In this document: piece after piece, positions 31,156-40,913 of the stretch
Layout of the letters: the number at the start of each line of letters is the position of its first letter
Numbering within the stretch: position 1 is the first letter of the stretch
Assembly (NCBI GenBank): GCA_017934045.1
Contig: JAGBKK010000021.1
Span: 1-64,000, forward strand
Direction of reading: 5' to 3'
DNA length: 64,000 bases
Source of the DNA: Neisseriaceae bacterium
GTDB lineage: Bacteria > Pseudomonadota > Gammaproteobacteria > Burkholderiales > Neisseriaceae
Translations under genes and position numbers: made by a program
The notes under the pieces: model-generated
What the model was told of the DNA's origin: nothing
Databases searched by the model: none
The model's input: only the letters and a program-made list of their open reading frames with translations

Positions 31156-31552
31156 TTTCAGGCTGCCTGAACACTTTGACGGCATTATTTTGGGTAATGA
31201 AGTATTGGACGCTATGCCCTGCGAAGTGCTTGAAAAACGAGAAGACGGCATTTATCGAATGGGCGTAAAAAACAAAGTCAAAATAATTCAAAATGAGAAA
31301 AGGCGGCGAGCCGCAGACAGTATAGATAATACGGCAAGGCAAGCCAACGAATTATCATTTTTGAAGTATTTTGACGACACGCCACAGGGTTTTGATTGGG
31401 CGACAACAAAAGCCACAGGTTTTTTATTAGAACAAGCGGTAAGACGGCTGCCTGAAACACTATTTCTTGCCAAAGTGTTGTATTTTTGTCAAAACCCATA
31501 TATATATATATCAATGACTTATGTTGTTTTTGATAAACACTATCAAAAATAA
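31156..31552 (+). pseudogene. Decayed MidA-like methyltransferase fragment with Correia-like insert
   Basis: The open frame starts inside an uptake sequence (FRLPEHFDG). Its first 30 codons read GIILGNEVLDAMPCEVLEKR; the GNEVLDAMP motif is characteristic of MidA/NDUFAF7-type methyltransferases. At 31277 the frame enters a Correia-like element (translated as RRRAADSIDNTARQANE) and then continues as unrelated sequence with DDTPQGFDWATTK. There is no ribosome site or N-terminal domain. I interpret it as a displaced gene fragment that is not functional. Confidence 0.6.
31277..31375 (+). mobile_element. Correia-like miniature element inside a gene fragment
   Basis: Ends GTCAAAATAATTCAAAAT and TTTTTGAAGTATTTTGAC pair with each other. 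The core reads GAGCCGCAGACAGTATAGA, then ATACGGCAAGGCAAGCCAAC. The outermost TATA at both ends is lost. The end sequence belongs to a GTCAAA subfamily shared with the split copy at 60289/61725. Confidence 0.75.
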
Positions 31553-31630
31553 TTTCTCCATTTTATAGACAATCACTCGTTGTCTAACGGACAATAGCAG
31601 ATAACTTTTAACCCTTTTGGAGAACACACA

Positions 31631-32563
31631 ATGAAAAATACATTTGCTTTAATTGCCACACTTTCCGCATTTGCACTCACCGCTTGCGGTGGCGGTGGCA
31701 GTTCGTCTGATAATCCTAATCAATCGCCTGTTAGCGTTAATCCGCTGACTAACCCTAATCAAGGAAACAATTCCAATCAAGGAAACAACCCCAATCAAGG
31801 AAACAATCCCAATCAAGGAAACAATCCCAATCAAGGAAACAATCCCAATCAAGGAAACAATCCCAATCAAGGAAACAATCCTAATCAGGGAAATACAAAT
31901 ACCACAACAGAGACAAAAAATACGGGTATATCCATCTATTCAGATAGGGCTTTTACTCCGTCTTACTGGTTTGGCTATACCACAAATGAAACATACTTTT
32001 TGAATATTATAGATACCGATAAAGATAAGGAACAATTCGGCAACAAAGCAGAAGGCACAGGTATCAAAACGATTGCTGTTTCTAATAATGGTGAAATGAA
32101 AAACATTTTAATCAGTGGCAATAAAGAACTTTCGTATGCTCGTTTTGGTAAATATGAACGAGGTGATTATCATGGACAAACTCGTGAGGCAATCTTATTT
32201 GCTGGCGGTAAGCAAGCAATGCTTCCTAATAGAATGAGAGAATTATCAGGAACAGCAAAATATAGCGGAAATGCTATTGTGTTGGATTCACAATGGAATG
32301 CCACAACCGCAGCAAAAGCAACACTTGACGCTGATTTTAGTAAGAAAACATATCAACTCACTGTTGATAATATTAAAATCAATAATGTTACTTATAATCC
32401 TATAAAAATAAGTACAGGTGAGTATTTTGCAGCATCAGGTGATACTGATGGTCTGTCACTTAACGGCTCGTTTTATGGAAAAAATGCAGAAGAAGCCGCA
32501 GGTGTTTTTAAGGATAAAAAACAAGGACTTCAAGGTTCATTCGGTGTAAAAAAACAAAAATAA
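31631..32563 (+). CDS. Surface lipoprotein with PNQGNN repeats
   Basis: A 310-residue lipoprotein: signal peptide with lipobox FALTAC, then GGGGSSSDN, a flexible tether made of eight PNQGNN-type hexapeptides (residues about 41-88), and a beta-rich C-terminal domain of about 200 residues. The ending LNGSFYGKNAEEAAGVF resembles the C-terminal barrel of transferrin-binding-protein-B-like and factor-H-binding-like lipoproteins of Neisseriaceae. Surface exposure through a Slam-type pathway is therefore plausible but inferred. GGAG precedes ATG 31631. The ligand is unknown. Confidence 0.75.
   Translation: MKNTFALIATLSAFALTACGGGGSSSDNPNQSPVSVNPLTNPNQGNNSNQGNNPNQGNNPNQGNNPNQGNNPNQGNNPNQGNNPNQGNTNTTTETKNTGISIYSDRAFTPSYWFGYTTNETYFLNIIDTDKDKEQFGNKAEGTGIKTIAVSNNGEMKNILISGNKELSYARFGKYERGDYHGQTREAILFAGGKQAMLPNRMRELSGTAKYSGNAIVLDSQWNATTAAKATLDADFSKKTYQLTVDNIKINNVTYNPIKISTGEYFAASGDTDGLSLNGSFYGKNAEEAAGVFKDKKQGLQGSFGVKKQK
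31753..31896 (+). repeat. 18-bp in-frame tandem repeat
   Basis: Eight copies of an 18-base unit close to CCCAATCAAGGAAACAAT encode PNQGNN. The inner copies are nearly identical and the outer ones have drifted. The unit length is a multiple of three, so copy-number changes would alter tether length without a frameshift. Confidence 0.9.
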
Positions 32564-32607
32564 TCATCACATTAAACATTTTCAGGCAGCCTGAAAAATA
32601 ACCAAAT

Positions 32608-32642
32608 AAAAAACCGTCCTTAAATGGAGCGGTTTTTTATTT
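32608..32642 (+). terminator. Terminator after repeat lipoprotein gene
   Basis: An imperfect stem AAAAAACCG(T)CC / GG(AG)CGGTTTTTT with an AAAT loop, flanked by uptake sequences on both sides. Confidence 0.7.
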
Positions 32643-32679
32643 TCAGGCTGCCTGAAAACCCAAAAATCAAATATACTAA

Positions 32680-33711
<1,032 letters not shown>

Positions 33712-33719
33712 TATTTGCT

Positions 33720-33960
33720 TTCAGGCAGCCTGAAACCTTTGTCGTCATTGCGATGAGCGACAGCGAAGAAGCAATCTCCTAAAAATCCGCAAGGATTTTT
33801 AGGGTAGCCTATCCAAAACAACGGTAATACAAAAAAACCTTTCAGGCAGCCTGAAACCTTTGCCGTCATTGCGATGAGCGACAGCGAAGAAGCAATCTCC
33901 TAAAAATCCGCAAGGATTTTTAGGGTAGCCTATCCAAAATAACGGTAATACAAAAAACCT
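33720..33960 (+). repeat. Tandem 121-bp direct repeat carrying uptake sequences
   Basis: Two adjacent copies differ at only a few positions. Each starts with TTCAGGCAGCCTGAAACC, then GTCATTGCGATGAGCGACAG, GAAGAAGCAATCTCC, the hairpin AAAAATCC-GCAA-GGATTTTT, and GGGTAGCC. A third uptake sequence closes the array. It holds no ORF. Diverged single copies occur at about 29547 and 12310. Confidence 0.85.
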
Positions 33961-33987
33961 TTCAGGCAGCCTGAAAGAATAGATTTT

Positions 33988-34230
33988 TTAAATATCACAC
34001 GGATTGGAAATTGCTCACGCAATTTCTTTATAAAAAAAACGCTTGCAAAATCTATACAGAAACAAAATAATCCTGCTCAACAGGGTGAGTTTCCCAGCCC
34101 ATCAAAATTGAGCAATTTATAACTATTTGAATTTCAATATATTTATTTAGTCCTATCGGTCGCTTGGTAGGCAAGGATGCCCACCCTACGGCGTTTCGTT
34201 TTAAAAAGCAAGTTTTGCAGAGATCTCTGA
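33988..34230. repeat. Dispersed ~170-bp repeat, copy 2, with leading hairpin
   Basis: Starts with ATCACACGGATTGGAAA and the hairpin GAAATTGC-TCAC-GCAATTTC, shared with 41848-41883. It continues with CGCTTGCAAAATCTATACAG, AAATTGAGCAATTTATAA, GGTAGGCAAGGATGCCCACC and GGCGTTTCGTTTTAAAAAG, ending in GTTTTGCAGAGATCTCTG. Noncoding. Together with the tandem repeat and a Correia-like element it fills the hemB-ppsR gap. Confidence 0.7.
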
Positions 34231-34238
34231 AAATGGAT

Positions 34239-34345
34239 TATAGTCGTTAAACTTCAAAACACTAATGCGTTGGTTTGCCTTGTTGTATTATTTATCCTGT
34301 CGCAGGCAAAGCCGCCTGTTATTGTTTTGAAGTTTAACGACTATA
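34239..34345 (-). mobile_element. Correia-like miniature element
   Basis: A 107-base element with ends TATAGTCGTTAAACTTCAAA / TTTGAAGTTTAACGACTATA. The core (TTGTTGTATTATTTATCCTG, then TCGCAGGCAAAGCCGCC) is in reverse orientation relative to the copy at 19422. Confidence 0.85.
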
Positions 34346-34381
34346 AAACGCGTGGGCAACAAAATTGCCCACGCTACGATT

Positions 34382-35227
34382 TTAAAATCTTCTTTTTAAT
34401 TTACACTTCGTTAAAATGCACGCTGCCAATTCTTCCACCGATTTATCTGTGCTGATTAAAAACGGAATATTGTGGCGTAAAAACATTTCTTCGGCAGCGG
34501 CGACTTCTTTAACACAATTTTTCAAAGACGCATAATGCGAATCAGGTCTTCTTTCTTGACGAATTTTTTGTAACCTATTGCTATCAATGGTTAAACCGAA
34601 TAATTTGTTTTTGTATGGTTTAAGCATTCTTGGTAATTCCAAACTTTCCAAATCGTCAGGCGTTAATGGATAATTGGCAGCACGAATGCCATATTGCAAA
34701 GCCAAATACAAACAAGTGGGCGTTTTGCCTGCACGCGATACGCCGACCAAAATAATATCGGCAATCGCCAAATCTTTGTCGGTAATGCCGTCATCGTGTC
34801 CGAGTGAAAAATTCACCGCTTCCATTCGTGCGTCATAACGAGCGGTATCGGTCAAACCGTGGGTTGCCCCTGTAATGCGGCGAGCGTCTGTGTGCAGTTC
34901 TTTTTCTAAATTGCCAATAAATGTATCATAAAAATCAATATGATACGCAGGGCAGGTGTGAATAATTTGTCGCACTTCGTTATTGACAACACTGGAAAAC
35001 ACCAAAGGGCGACCCCAGCTTTCACCGTCTGCGGCGATTTCTTCGGCAATGTGAGACAACAGTTCGTGGGCTTTTTGTGGCGTGTCGATAAACGGATAAG
35101 TGCGTTGCTTAAATTCGGCAGTGCTAAACTGATTAAGCAAGGCTTCGCCCATACTTTCCACCGTAATGCCTGTGCGGTCGGAAATAAAGTACGCACGGCG
35201 GCGAATGGGGGGGCTTGAAGTGGTCAT
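34382..35227 (-). CDS. ppsR: PEP synthase regulatory protein (kinase/pyrophosphorylase)
   Basis: A 281-residue DUF299 protein that inactivates and reactivates phosphoenolpyruvate synthase by ADP-dependent phosphorylation and Pi-dependent dephosphorylation. The N-terminal FISDRTGITVESMGEALL and the P-loop GVSRAGKTP (about residues 151-159) are diagnostic. Start ATG 35227 follows AAAGGAA. The target gene ppsA is not adjacent here. Confidence 0.92.
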   Translation of the reverse strand: MTTSSPPIRRRAYFISDRTGITVESMGEALLNQFSTAEFKQRTYPFIDTPQKAHELLSHIAEEIAADGESWGRPLVFSSVVNNEVRQIIHTCPAYHIDFYDTFIGNLEKELHTDARRITGATHGLTDTARYDARMEAVNFSLGHDDGITDKDLAIADIILVGVSRAGKTPTCLYLALQYGIRAANYPLTPDDLESLELPRMLKPYKNKLFGLTIDSNRLQKIRQERRPDSHYASLKNCVKEVAAAEEMFLRHNIPFLISTDKSVEELAACILTKCKLKRRF

Positions 35228-35298
35228 TGTGTATTCCTTTAAAAGCAAAAATCACCATTATATCGACTATACCGTTTTTCAGGCAGCCTGAACGCCTT

Positions 35299-36297
35299 TT
35301 ACTTTTTCAAAATATGTTCTCTAACCGCCTGATTGTGTTCATTCAGCGTTCGGCTAAACTGGCTTTTGCCTGAACCATCTGATTTGGCGACAAAATACAG
35401 ATAATCCACTTGGGCAGGGTGGGCGGCGGCTTCCAGTGATGCCAAAGACGGTGCGGCTATCGGCGTAGGCGGCAAGCCGTTTCGTGTGTAAGTGTTATAC
35501 GGCGTGTCGGTTTGCAAATCCGCCTTGTGAATTTTGCCCTGATATTTGTCGCCCATACCGTAAATCACCGTAGGGTCGGTTTGCAGCCGCATATTGTGTT
35601 TTAGGCGATTGGCAAACACCGCAGACACCAACGCACGGTCGTCCTTATGCCCAGTTTCTTTTTCAATAATGCTTGCCATAATCAACAATTCATACGGCGA
35701 TTTATACGGCAAATTTTCATCACGATTTTGCCACGCATTATTTAAATGTTTTTGCATGGTTTTATAAGCAATTTGATAAACATCGGTTTCTTTGGGCGTG
35801 CCATTAAAAAGATAAGTATCAGGAAATAAAAGTCCTTCCAAACTTTTATATTCACTGTTCGGATCTAATAATTGTAAGATTTCTGTGTCTTGCAAACTTT
35901 GTACATTATTATTCAGGCTGCCTGAAAGATATATTTTGTCGCGAATTTGTTGAATGGTAAAACCCTCATTTATTCGCACTGATATTTTTTCAGGGGTAGC
36001 AGTGGATAAATGACGCACAATATCCATAATCGACAAATCACCCGCAATAGGAAATGCCCCTGTTTTTAATTTTCCATTGTGATAACGGCTAAATAATACA
36101 AAGGCTTTTTCATTATTGATGATATTATCTTGTTTTAATTGCTTGGCAACCGTCTGCCAATTATCGCCTTGATTGATGGTTAAACGATAATTTTGCGGTA
36201 CAGTATTTTTTTGCGTTATTGTCCAATATGCTCCACCAACGGCAACAATCGCAATAATAATCAACAGTAATAATATGATTGTAAAAAATTTTTTCAT
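35299..36297 (-). CDS. mltG: Endolytic murein transglycosylase MltG
   Basis: A 332-residue inner-membrane protein with an N-terminal anchor (residues about 5-27), a LysM-like region and the YceG domain. The catalytic glutamate is in SIIEKETG (about residue 211), followed by LVSAVFANRLKHNMRLQTDP. It cuts nascent glycan strands and so sets chain length. An uptake sequence is translated as LSGSLNNNV. An adjacent lipoprotein gene ends 21 bases upstream on the same strand. Confidence 0.95.
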   Translation of the reverse strand: MKKFFTIILLLLIIIAIVAVGGAYWTITQKNTVPQNYRLTINQGDNWQTVAKQLKQDNIINNEKAFVLFSRYHNGKLKTGAFPIAGDLSIMDIVRHLSTATPEKISVRINEGFTIQQIRDKIYLSGSLNNNVQSLQDTEILQLLDPNSEYKSLEGLLFPDTYLFNGTPKETDVYQIAYKTMQKHLNNAWQNRDENLPYKSPYELLIMASIIEKETGHKDDRALVSAVFANRLKHNMRLQTDPTVIYGMGDKYQGKIHKADLQTDTPYNTYTRNGLPPTPIAAPSLASLEAAAHPAQVDYLYFVAKSDGSGKSQFSRTLNEHNQAVREHILKK

Positions 36298-36318
36298 TAT
36301 TTCTCCTAAATTAAATTA

Positions 36319-37308
36319 TTATTCAAAATCACTTCGCGGATTAAATTCTTCTCGCTCTTGTGGCGGTGGTACAAATTGTTGATAAACAGGGGCGTTTTCC
36401 GTATTATTTTCGGCAGTTTGATTGTTTTCAGGCTGCCTGAATGGTTTATTTTCTACCCATTTTTCGCTAATATTCAAATATTCAGGTTTAATAATCTCTT
36501 TTAATTGATTATTTTCAATAAAAATTTGCGGTGCACCCAAAGCATAAGGGGCAATATCATAAGGATTATACTGAAAAATCAATCCTTGTTTGGCAAAACG
36601 CCAATTGCTTGATAAAGAAAAAGGAAAATCAATATTAAACTGATTGATTTCTTCTTCACTCATATTTTGTTGGCGTAATTGTTGATGAAATAAGGTTTGC
36701 AATTTTTGTGTTAATTCATTTTGTTTTTCAGGCTGCGTTAAAATATTATCCAAAGAAACCACTTCGCCTTTTTGCAAATCCACCACCAAATAATAAATCG
36801 ATTGATTAGGGTGAGCGGCTAATTCATAATAAACATAATCCTGCCGTTCAAATACCGCAAAATGATCAATTTTACCCAAAAAAGCAAAAGCCGTTTCTGT
36901 GTTCAGGGTGTAAGCATTGGCTTCATTAGAATCATTAAGTGTTGATTTTTTTAGACTTTCCAATAATTGCGATTCGTCTTTTTTACTGTCCCACTGAATT
37001 TGTTGATTTAATAATTCAGTTAGCCACGCTAAATTGCTAATTTCCAATCGAGTGAGTTTTGCCGTACTGCAACGGTTTGAGTCTTTGGTGTCAAAACAAT
37101 ATTGCTGATTATGCGTATATAATTGAATTTGCAATTCATTGGGCGGTGTGGGCAATGCTTTTTTTGCCTGTTTTTGCGGCGTATTTTCTACCTGCACCGT
37201 TTTTTCAGGCTGCCTGAAATTTTGCTTGCGTTTTTCATAATGTTCTTGAAAATCGCAAGCGGAAAGCAGAAGAACCGCAGATAAAATAGCAATAATATTT
37301 TGTTTCAT
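36319..37308 (-). CDS. Lipoprotein with DUF3298/RsiV-like domain
   Basis: A 329-residue lipoprotein with signal peptide ending LLLSACDF. A Lys/Gln-rich linker, a domain with YFxLAAHPN-type strands (YYELAAHPNQSIYYLVVDL) and FSLSSNWRFAKQGLIFQYNPYDIAPYALG match the C-terminal DUF3298 fold found in RsiV and lysozyme-binding proteins. Lysozyme binding is only a speculation. Two uptake sequences are translated, as NFRQPEKT and PFRQPENN, in low-complexity parts. ATG 37308 follows AGGAAA. It lies directly before mltG. Confidence 0.75.
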   Translation of the reverse strand: MKQNIIAILSAVLLLSACDFQEHYEKRKQNFRQPEKTVQVENTPQKQAKKALPTPPNELQIQLYTHNQQYCFDTKDSNRCSTAKLTRLEISNLAWLTELLNQQIQWDSKKDESQLLESLKKSTLNDSNEANAYTLNTETAFAFLGKIDHFAVFERQDYVYYELAAHPNQSIYYLVVDLQKGEVVSLDNILTQPEKQNELTQKLQTLFHQQLRQQNMSEEEINQFNIDFPFSLSSNWRFAKQGLIFQYNPYDIAPYALGAPQIFIENNQLKEIIKPEYLNISEKWVENKPFRQPENNQTAENNTENAPVYQQFVPPPQEREEFNPRSDFE

Positions 37309-37466
37309 CAAATATTTTCCTGTACATTGAAAAGTACCACATTGAATGGTTTGCTATTTTGCCACAAAATATCACTTCGGTTAATGTATTAACAGTACTT
37401 TTCAATTTTGAGTTATTCCCATTACAATAATGAGCGTTTGCACACTGCTATGCACAGTCAAGAAAA

Positions 37467-38135
37467 ATGAACACCTACACTTTCACCCCCATCGGCATAA
37501 TTCGCACGCCGTATCCGCAGAAGTTTGGCATTGCCCGCCAAAGCACGCTTGTGCCTGCGGCATACGGCGTGATTGAACTTAACCCAAAATTTAGCATAAA
37601 CGCCATTCGAGGTTTGGACGGCTTTGATTATTTGTGGGTGCAATTTGTTTTTCACCAAACCATAGACGAGGGTTTTAGCGAGTTAGTGCGACCGCCACGC
37701 TTGGGCGGCAAAATCAAGCAGGGCGTATTTGCCACGCGTTCGCCGCATCGACCGAATGCGATTGGCTTATCGTTGGTGAAAATCGACAAAATTGAGTATG
37801 ACACGCAAATTAAAATCCATATTTCAGGTGTTGATTTTTTAGACGGCACGCCTGTTTTAGACATCAAGCCCTATCTGCCACATATCGAAAGCAAGCCGTT
37901 GGCAAAGGGCGGCTTTACCGAAAACCGCCGCAGCGTGTTAAATGTGGTGTGGGCAAAAGATTTCAGGCTGCCTGAACACATCAAAACCCTAATCGAACAA
38001 ACCATAGCCCAAGACCCCCGCCCCGCTCATCAGCATACGCTACAAAAAGAATTTGTATTTAATATAGCAGACTACACCGTGCGTTTTGTTTGTGAAGAGA
38101 ATACTGCCACCATTACCAGCGTTCAGGCTGCCTGA
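37467..38135 (+). CDS. trmO: tRNA (N6-threonylcarbamoyladenosine-N6)-methyltransferase TrmO
   Basis: A 222-residue enzyme of the TsaA/TrmO family that methylates t6A37 of tRNA-Thr. FTPIGIIRTPYPQKFGIARQ at the N-terminus and FATRSPHRPNAIGLS (about residues 90-104) are the SAM-binding signatures. The C-terminal extension contains FRLPEHIK from an uptake sequence. Another uptake sequence encodes the final VQAA and the TGA stop. Confidence 0.92.
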   Translation: MNTYTFTPIGIIRTPYPQKFGIARQSTLVPAAYGVIELNPKFSINAIRGLDGFDYLWVQFVFHQTIDEGFSELVRPPRLGGKIKQGVFATRSPHRPNAIGLSLVKIDKIEYDTQIKIHISGVDFLDGTPVLDIKPYLPHIESKPLAKGGFTENRRSVLNVVWAKDFRLPEHIKTLIEQTIAQDPRPAHQHTLQKEFVFNIADYTVRFVCEENTATITSVQAA

Positions 38136-38140
38136 AAAAA

Positions 38141-38950
38141 TTATTCCTGATACGGTCGCAAGTACGAAGCAAACTTCGGTTTGCCTTTATTGGTGAAACC
38201 GCGATAGCGATAAGTAATCGTTGAACCCACAGGTGGCGGATTTTGGCGGTCAGTGTCTTTGAAACCTGTACCAATGCGAAATTGTCCGTATTTATTTTCG
38301 CACAGCACCGCTCCCATTTTACCCTGAAACTTGCCTTTGCCTGCAAGGTGTTGGATAACCGTGCATTCATCGTCAAATTGCGGTTTCCATTTTAAAAAAC
38401 CCGTATTTCTGCCTGCCTGATAGGGCAGACGCGGATTGCGAAAAATCACGCCTTCGCCACCATTTTTTGTTACTTCTTGAAAAAAATCTTGTGCTTGTTG
38501 TTGATTTTTAACGATATATTGTGGAATTATTTGAAAATTACTTTCAGGGTGCGTTTGTTTCCACTCTTGGGCGATTTGCAAGCGTTGCCATAAATCACCG
38601 TCTGCACTCGGCACATCAAAGACAAAGAGTTGAATATTATGCCAGTCGCCGTTTTGCGACCGTACGGTGGCAGAAATGTGTTCAAACTCGCCCCGCTGGC
38701 TAAATAATTCTCCGTCTAATGCAAACGGCGGAAAATCTTTCACCCAATCTTTTGGCGGCGTAAATTGTTTGCCTTGCCGACTATACAAAGCCTTGCCGTC
38801 CCAGTAGCCACGCACGCCGTCCAATTTTTCACTCATCGCCCAGCCGATAATGTTTTGTTGTTGATATTCTTGGGCTAACACCAAAGACGGCGTTTCTGCC
38901 CATATCGGCAAGATGAATAAAGATAATAAACAGAACAAAATCAAACGCAT
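38141..38950 (-). CDS. Periplasmic ATP-dependent DNA ligase (LigE type)
   Basis: A 269-residue minimal ligase with a cleavable signal peptide (MRLILFCLLSLFILPIWA). The nucleotidyltransferase motif I is SEKLDGVRGYW with the adenylated lysine at about residue 43. Later motifs include FALDGEL, GGEGVIFRNP and FLKWKP. There is only a short OB-fold and no extra domains. This matches LigE of Neisseria and Haemophilus, a secreted ligase linked to extracellular DNA and competence. AGGAG precedes ATG 38950. Confidence 0.92.
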   Translation of the reverse strand: MRLILFCLLSLFILPIWAETPSLVLAQEYQQQNIIGWAMSEKLDGVRGYWDGKALYSRQGKQFTPPKDWVKDFPPFALDGELFSQRGEFEHISATVRSQNGDWHNIQLFVFDVPSADGDLWQRLQIAQEWKQTHPESNFQIIPQYIVKNQQQAQDFFQEVTKNGGEGVIFRNPRLPYQAGRNTGFLKWKPQFDDECTVIQHLAGKGKFQGKMGAVLCENKYGQFRIGTGFKDTDRQNPPPVGSTITYRYRGFTNKGKPKFASYLRPYQE

Positions 38951-38989
38951 ATTTGCTCCTGTCGCCTTTTTTAGGCTGCCTGAAAAATA

Positions 38990-39763
38990 TCAAGGATACA
39001 CAATTTTGGCATACGCCGAATGGTTGTGAATGGATTCAAAGTTTTCGCTTTCCACCACAAAGTTGCAAATGCGACTATCGGCTTTGAGTGCGGCGGCGAC
39101 ATCGCGGACAATGTCTTCCACAAATTTAGGATTGTCGTAGGCGTATTCAGTTACAAATTTTTCATCAGGGCGTTTGAGTAAGCCATACAGTTGGCAAGAC
39201 GCTTGTTTTTCAACTAAATCAATCACTTCTTCGGGTTCAACTGCATTATTACAATGCAGCGTTACGGTAATATGCGAGCGTTGATTGTGTGCCCCATAAT
39301 CGGAAATTTCTTTGGAACACGGACACAGCGAAGTGGCAGGAATCACCACTTTCAATGAATGGCAATATTTGCCGTTTTCCACTTCGCCTGATAATTCAAT
39401 GTCATAATCCATTAAACTTTTAATGCCTGAAACAGGGGCAGATTTGGTGCGAAAAAACGGTGCGTGAATATGAATTTCGCCAGCCGTTGCGTCCAAATCT
39501 TTAAGCATGGTGTGCGTTAATAGCGAAAGCGTATCGTAACCGATTGTTTTATCAAAAGATTCTATCAACGCCACAAACCGCGACATGTGCGTGCCTTTTT
39601 GATGAGCAGGCAAATACACCGACATTGCCACCTTTGCGACAGTCGCCTGCCCACCGCCTGCGGTATGCCACGACAAAGGCATACGCAAGCCCTTGATCCC
39701 AACGCGGGTAATCGGTTGGTTGCGGGTATCGGCAGAACTCTGCACATCGGCAATGGCGTTCAT
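38990..39763 (-). CDS. folE2: GTP cyclohydrolase FolE2 (type IB)
   Basis: A 257-residue enzyme making dihydroneopterin triphosphate for folate. The COG1469 signature is visible: active-site cysteine in SLCPCSKEISDYGAHNQRSH (about residues 146-165) and HIHAPFF earlier. FolE2 can use metals other than zinc, which helps under zinc limitation. Start ATG 39763 follows TTAGGAAT; the upstream extension is rejected. It diverges from rdgC. Confidence 0.95.
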   Translation of the reverse strand: MNAIADVQSSADTRNQPITRVGIKGLRMPLSWHTAGGGQATVAKVAMSVYLPAHQKGTHMSRFVALIESFDKTIGYDTLSLLTHTMLKDLDATAGEIHIHAPFFRTKSAPVSGIKSLMDYDIELSGEVENGKYCHSLKVVIPATSLCPCSKEISDYGAHNQRSHITVTLHCNNAVEPEEVIDLVEKQASCQLYGLLKRPDEKFVTEYAYDNPKFVEDIVRDVAAALKADSRICNFVVESENFESIHNHSAYAKIVYP

Positions 39764-39802
39764 TTTTTGAGTATTCCTAAATAAAAGGGTTGAGTATAAC
39801 AC

Positions 39803-39828
39803 TTTCAGGCAGCCTGAAATGCTATAAT
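39803..39828 (+). promoter_or_regulatory. rdgC promoter with uptake sequence in the spacer
   Basis: TATAAT (39823-39828) stands 35 bases before rdgC. The preceding 17 bases are a complete uptake sequence, so the spacer between the -35 position and the -10 box is the uptake palindrome itself. Confidence 0.5.
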
Positions 39829-39862
39829 TCGCCCTTTTTTGACGATATTAGAAAGTTAAATC

Positions 39863-40768
39863 ATGTGGATTAAACAAGCGAAATTTTTTATGCTGCCTGA
39901 AAATGCAATGCCTGATAGCGAAACGCTGTCGCAAGCCTTATCTGAACACGCTTTTCAAGCGGTATCGGGTTTGGCTTTATTTAGCGAAGGTTTTGCCAAT
40001 GCCGTGCCATTTAGCGAAGAATTGATTTTTTCAACGCAAAATAGCGACAAAATATCGCTGAAAAAAGAAGAACGCATTTTGCCAGCGGCGGCGGTGAAAG
40101 ATTTATTAGAAGACAAAATTGCCGATATTCAAGCCAAAACTGCACGCACCGTTGGACGCAAGGAAAAACAACGCATTAAAGAAGAGTTAATCAACGAATT
40201 ACTGCCTAAAACTTTAAGCAAAAGTTCGCGTACGCATTTGTTTTTTGTGCCAAAACACGGTTTATTGTTGGTGGATACTGCCAATGCCAACAAAGCCGAA
40301 AACGCTGTATCACGCTTGCGTGAAGCCTTGGGTGATTTGCCTGCCGTTTTACCGAATACCGTCAAATCCCCTGCGGCATTGATGACGGACTGGCTGTTAT
40401 CAGGCGAGTGTGCGGGCAGTTTCGATTTGGACGACAGTTGTGAAATGAAATCGCTCGCCGATGAAACAGGCACCACCGTTCGCATTGCGAAAGCTGATTT
40501 AACTTCCAATGAAGTGCAACAACACGCCAAAACAGGCAAAACAGTTACGCAATTGGGCTTAACTTGGCAGGACAAAATTGCCTTTGTGTTGGGCGATGAT
40601 TTGTCGCTAAAACGCATTCGCTTTTTGGACATTGTGCAAGAAGAAGCCGAAAACGACAGCGATGACCTGCCCGCACTCACCGCTGCCACACAACTTTTGG
40701 CAACCGAAACCCTTGCCAATATGATTGATGAATTGATTGGGCATTTGGGTGGGGTAAGTAAAGAATAA
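39863..40768 (+). CDS. rdgC: Recombination-associated protein RdgC
   Basis: A 301-residue DNA-binding protein forming a ring-shaped dimer and modulating RecA; in Neisseria it affects pilin variation. MWIKQAKFFML-type N-terminus, ILPAAAVKDLLEDKI and GRKEKQRIKEELINELLPK (about residues 93-111) are family signatures. Length matches E. coli RdgC. An uptake-like half site (TGCTGCCTGAA) forms codons 11-14. Confidence 0.95.
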   Translation: MWIKQAKFFMLPENAMPDSETLSQALSEHAFQAVSGLALFSEGFANAVPFSEELIFSTQNSDKISLKKEERILPAAAVKDLLEDKIADIQAKTARTVGRKEKQRIKEELINELLPKTLSKSSRTHLFFVPKHGLLLVDTANANKAENAVSRLREALGDLPAVLPNTVKSPAALMTDWLLSGECAGSFDLDDSCEMKSLADETGTTVRIAKADLTSNEVQQHAKTGKTVTQLGLTWQDKIAFVLGDDLSLKRIRFLDIVQEEAENDSDDLPALTAATQLLATETLANMIDELIGHLGGVSKE

Positions 40769-40797
40769 TTTGTTTTCAGGCTGCCTGAAACGCCATT

Positions 40798-40903
40798 TAT
40801 AGTCGATAAACTTCAAAATGATAATGCGTTCTTTCGCCTTGCCGTATTATTTATACTGTCGCAGGCGAAACACCTTTTCTACTTTTGAAGTTTATCGACT
40901 ATA
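40798..40903 (-). mobile_element. Correia-like miniature element
   Basis: A 106-base element with ends TATAGTCGATAAACTTCAAA / TTTGAAGTTTATCGACTATA. The GTCGAT at one end is matched by a compensating ATCGAC at the other, so the ends have changed together. Core in reverse orientation. Confidence 0.85.
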
Positions 40904-40913
40904 ACAAACTGTC

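Noticed and set aside
31649..31870. Minus-strand ORF with a repeated IGIVSL pattern
   Set aside because: It is the complement of the 18-base repeat in the lipoprotein gene and has no ribosome site.
33720..33960. CRISPR array
   Set aside because: Only two 121-base units, no short-repeat and spacer pattern, and no cas genes.
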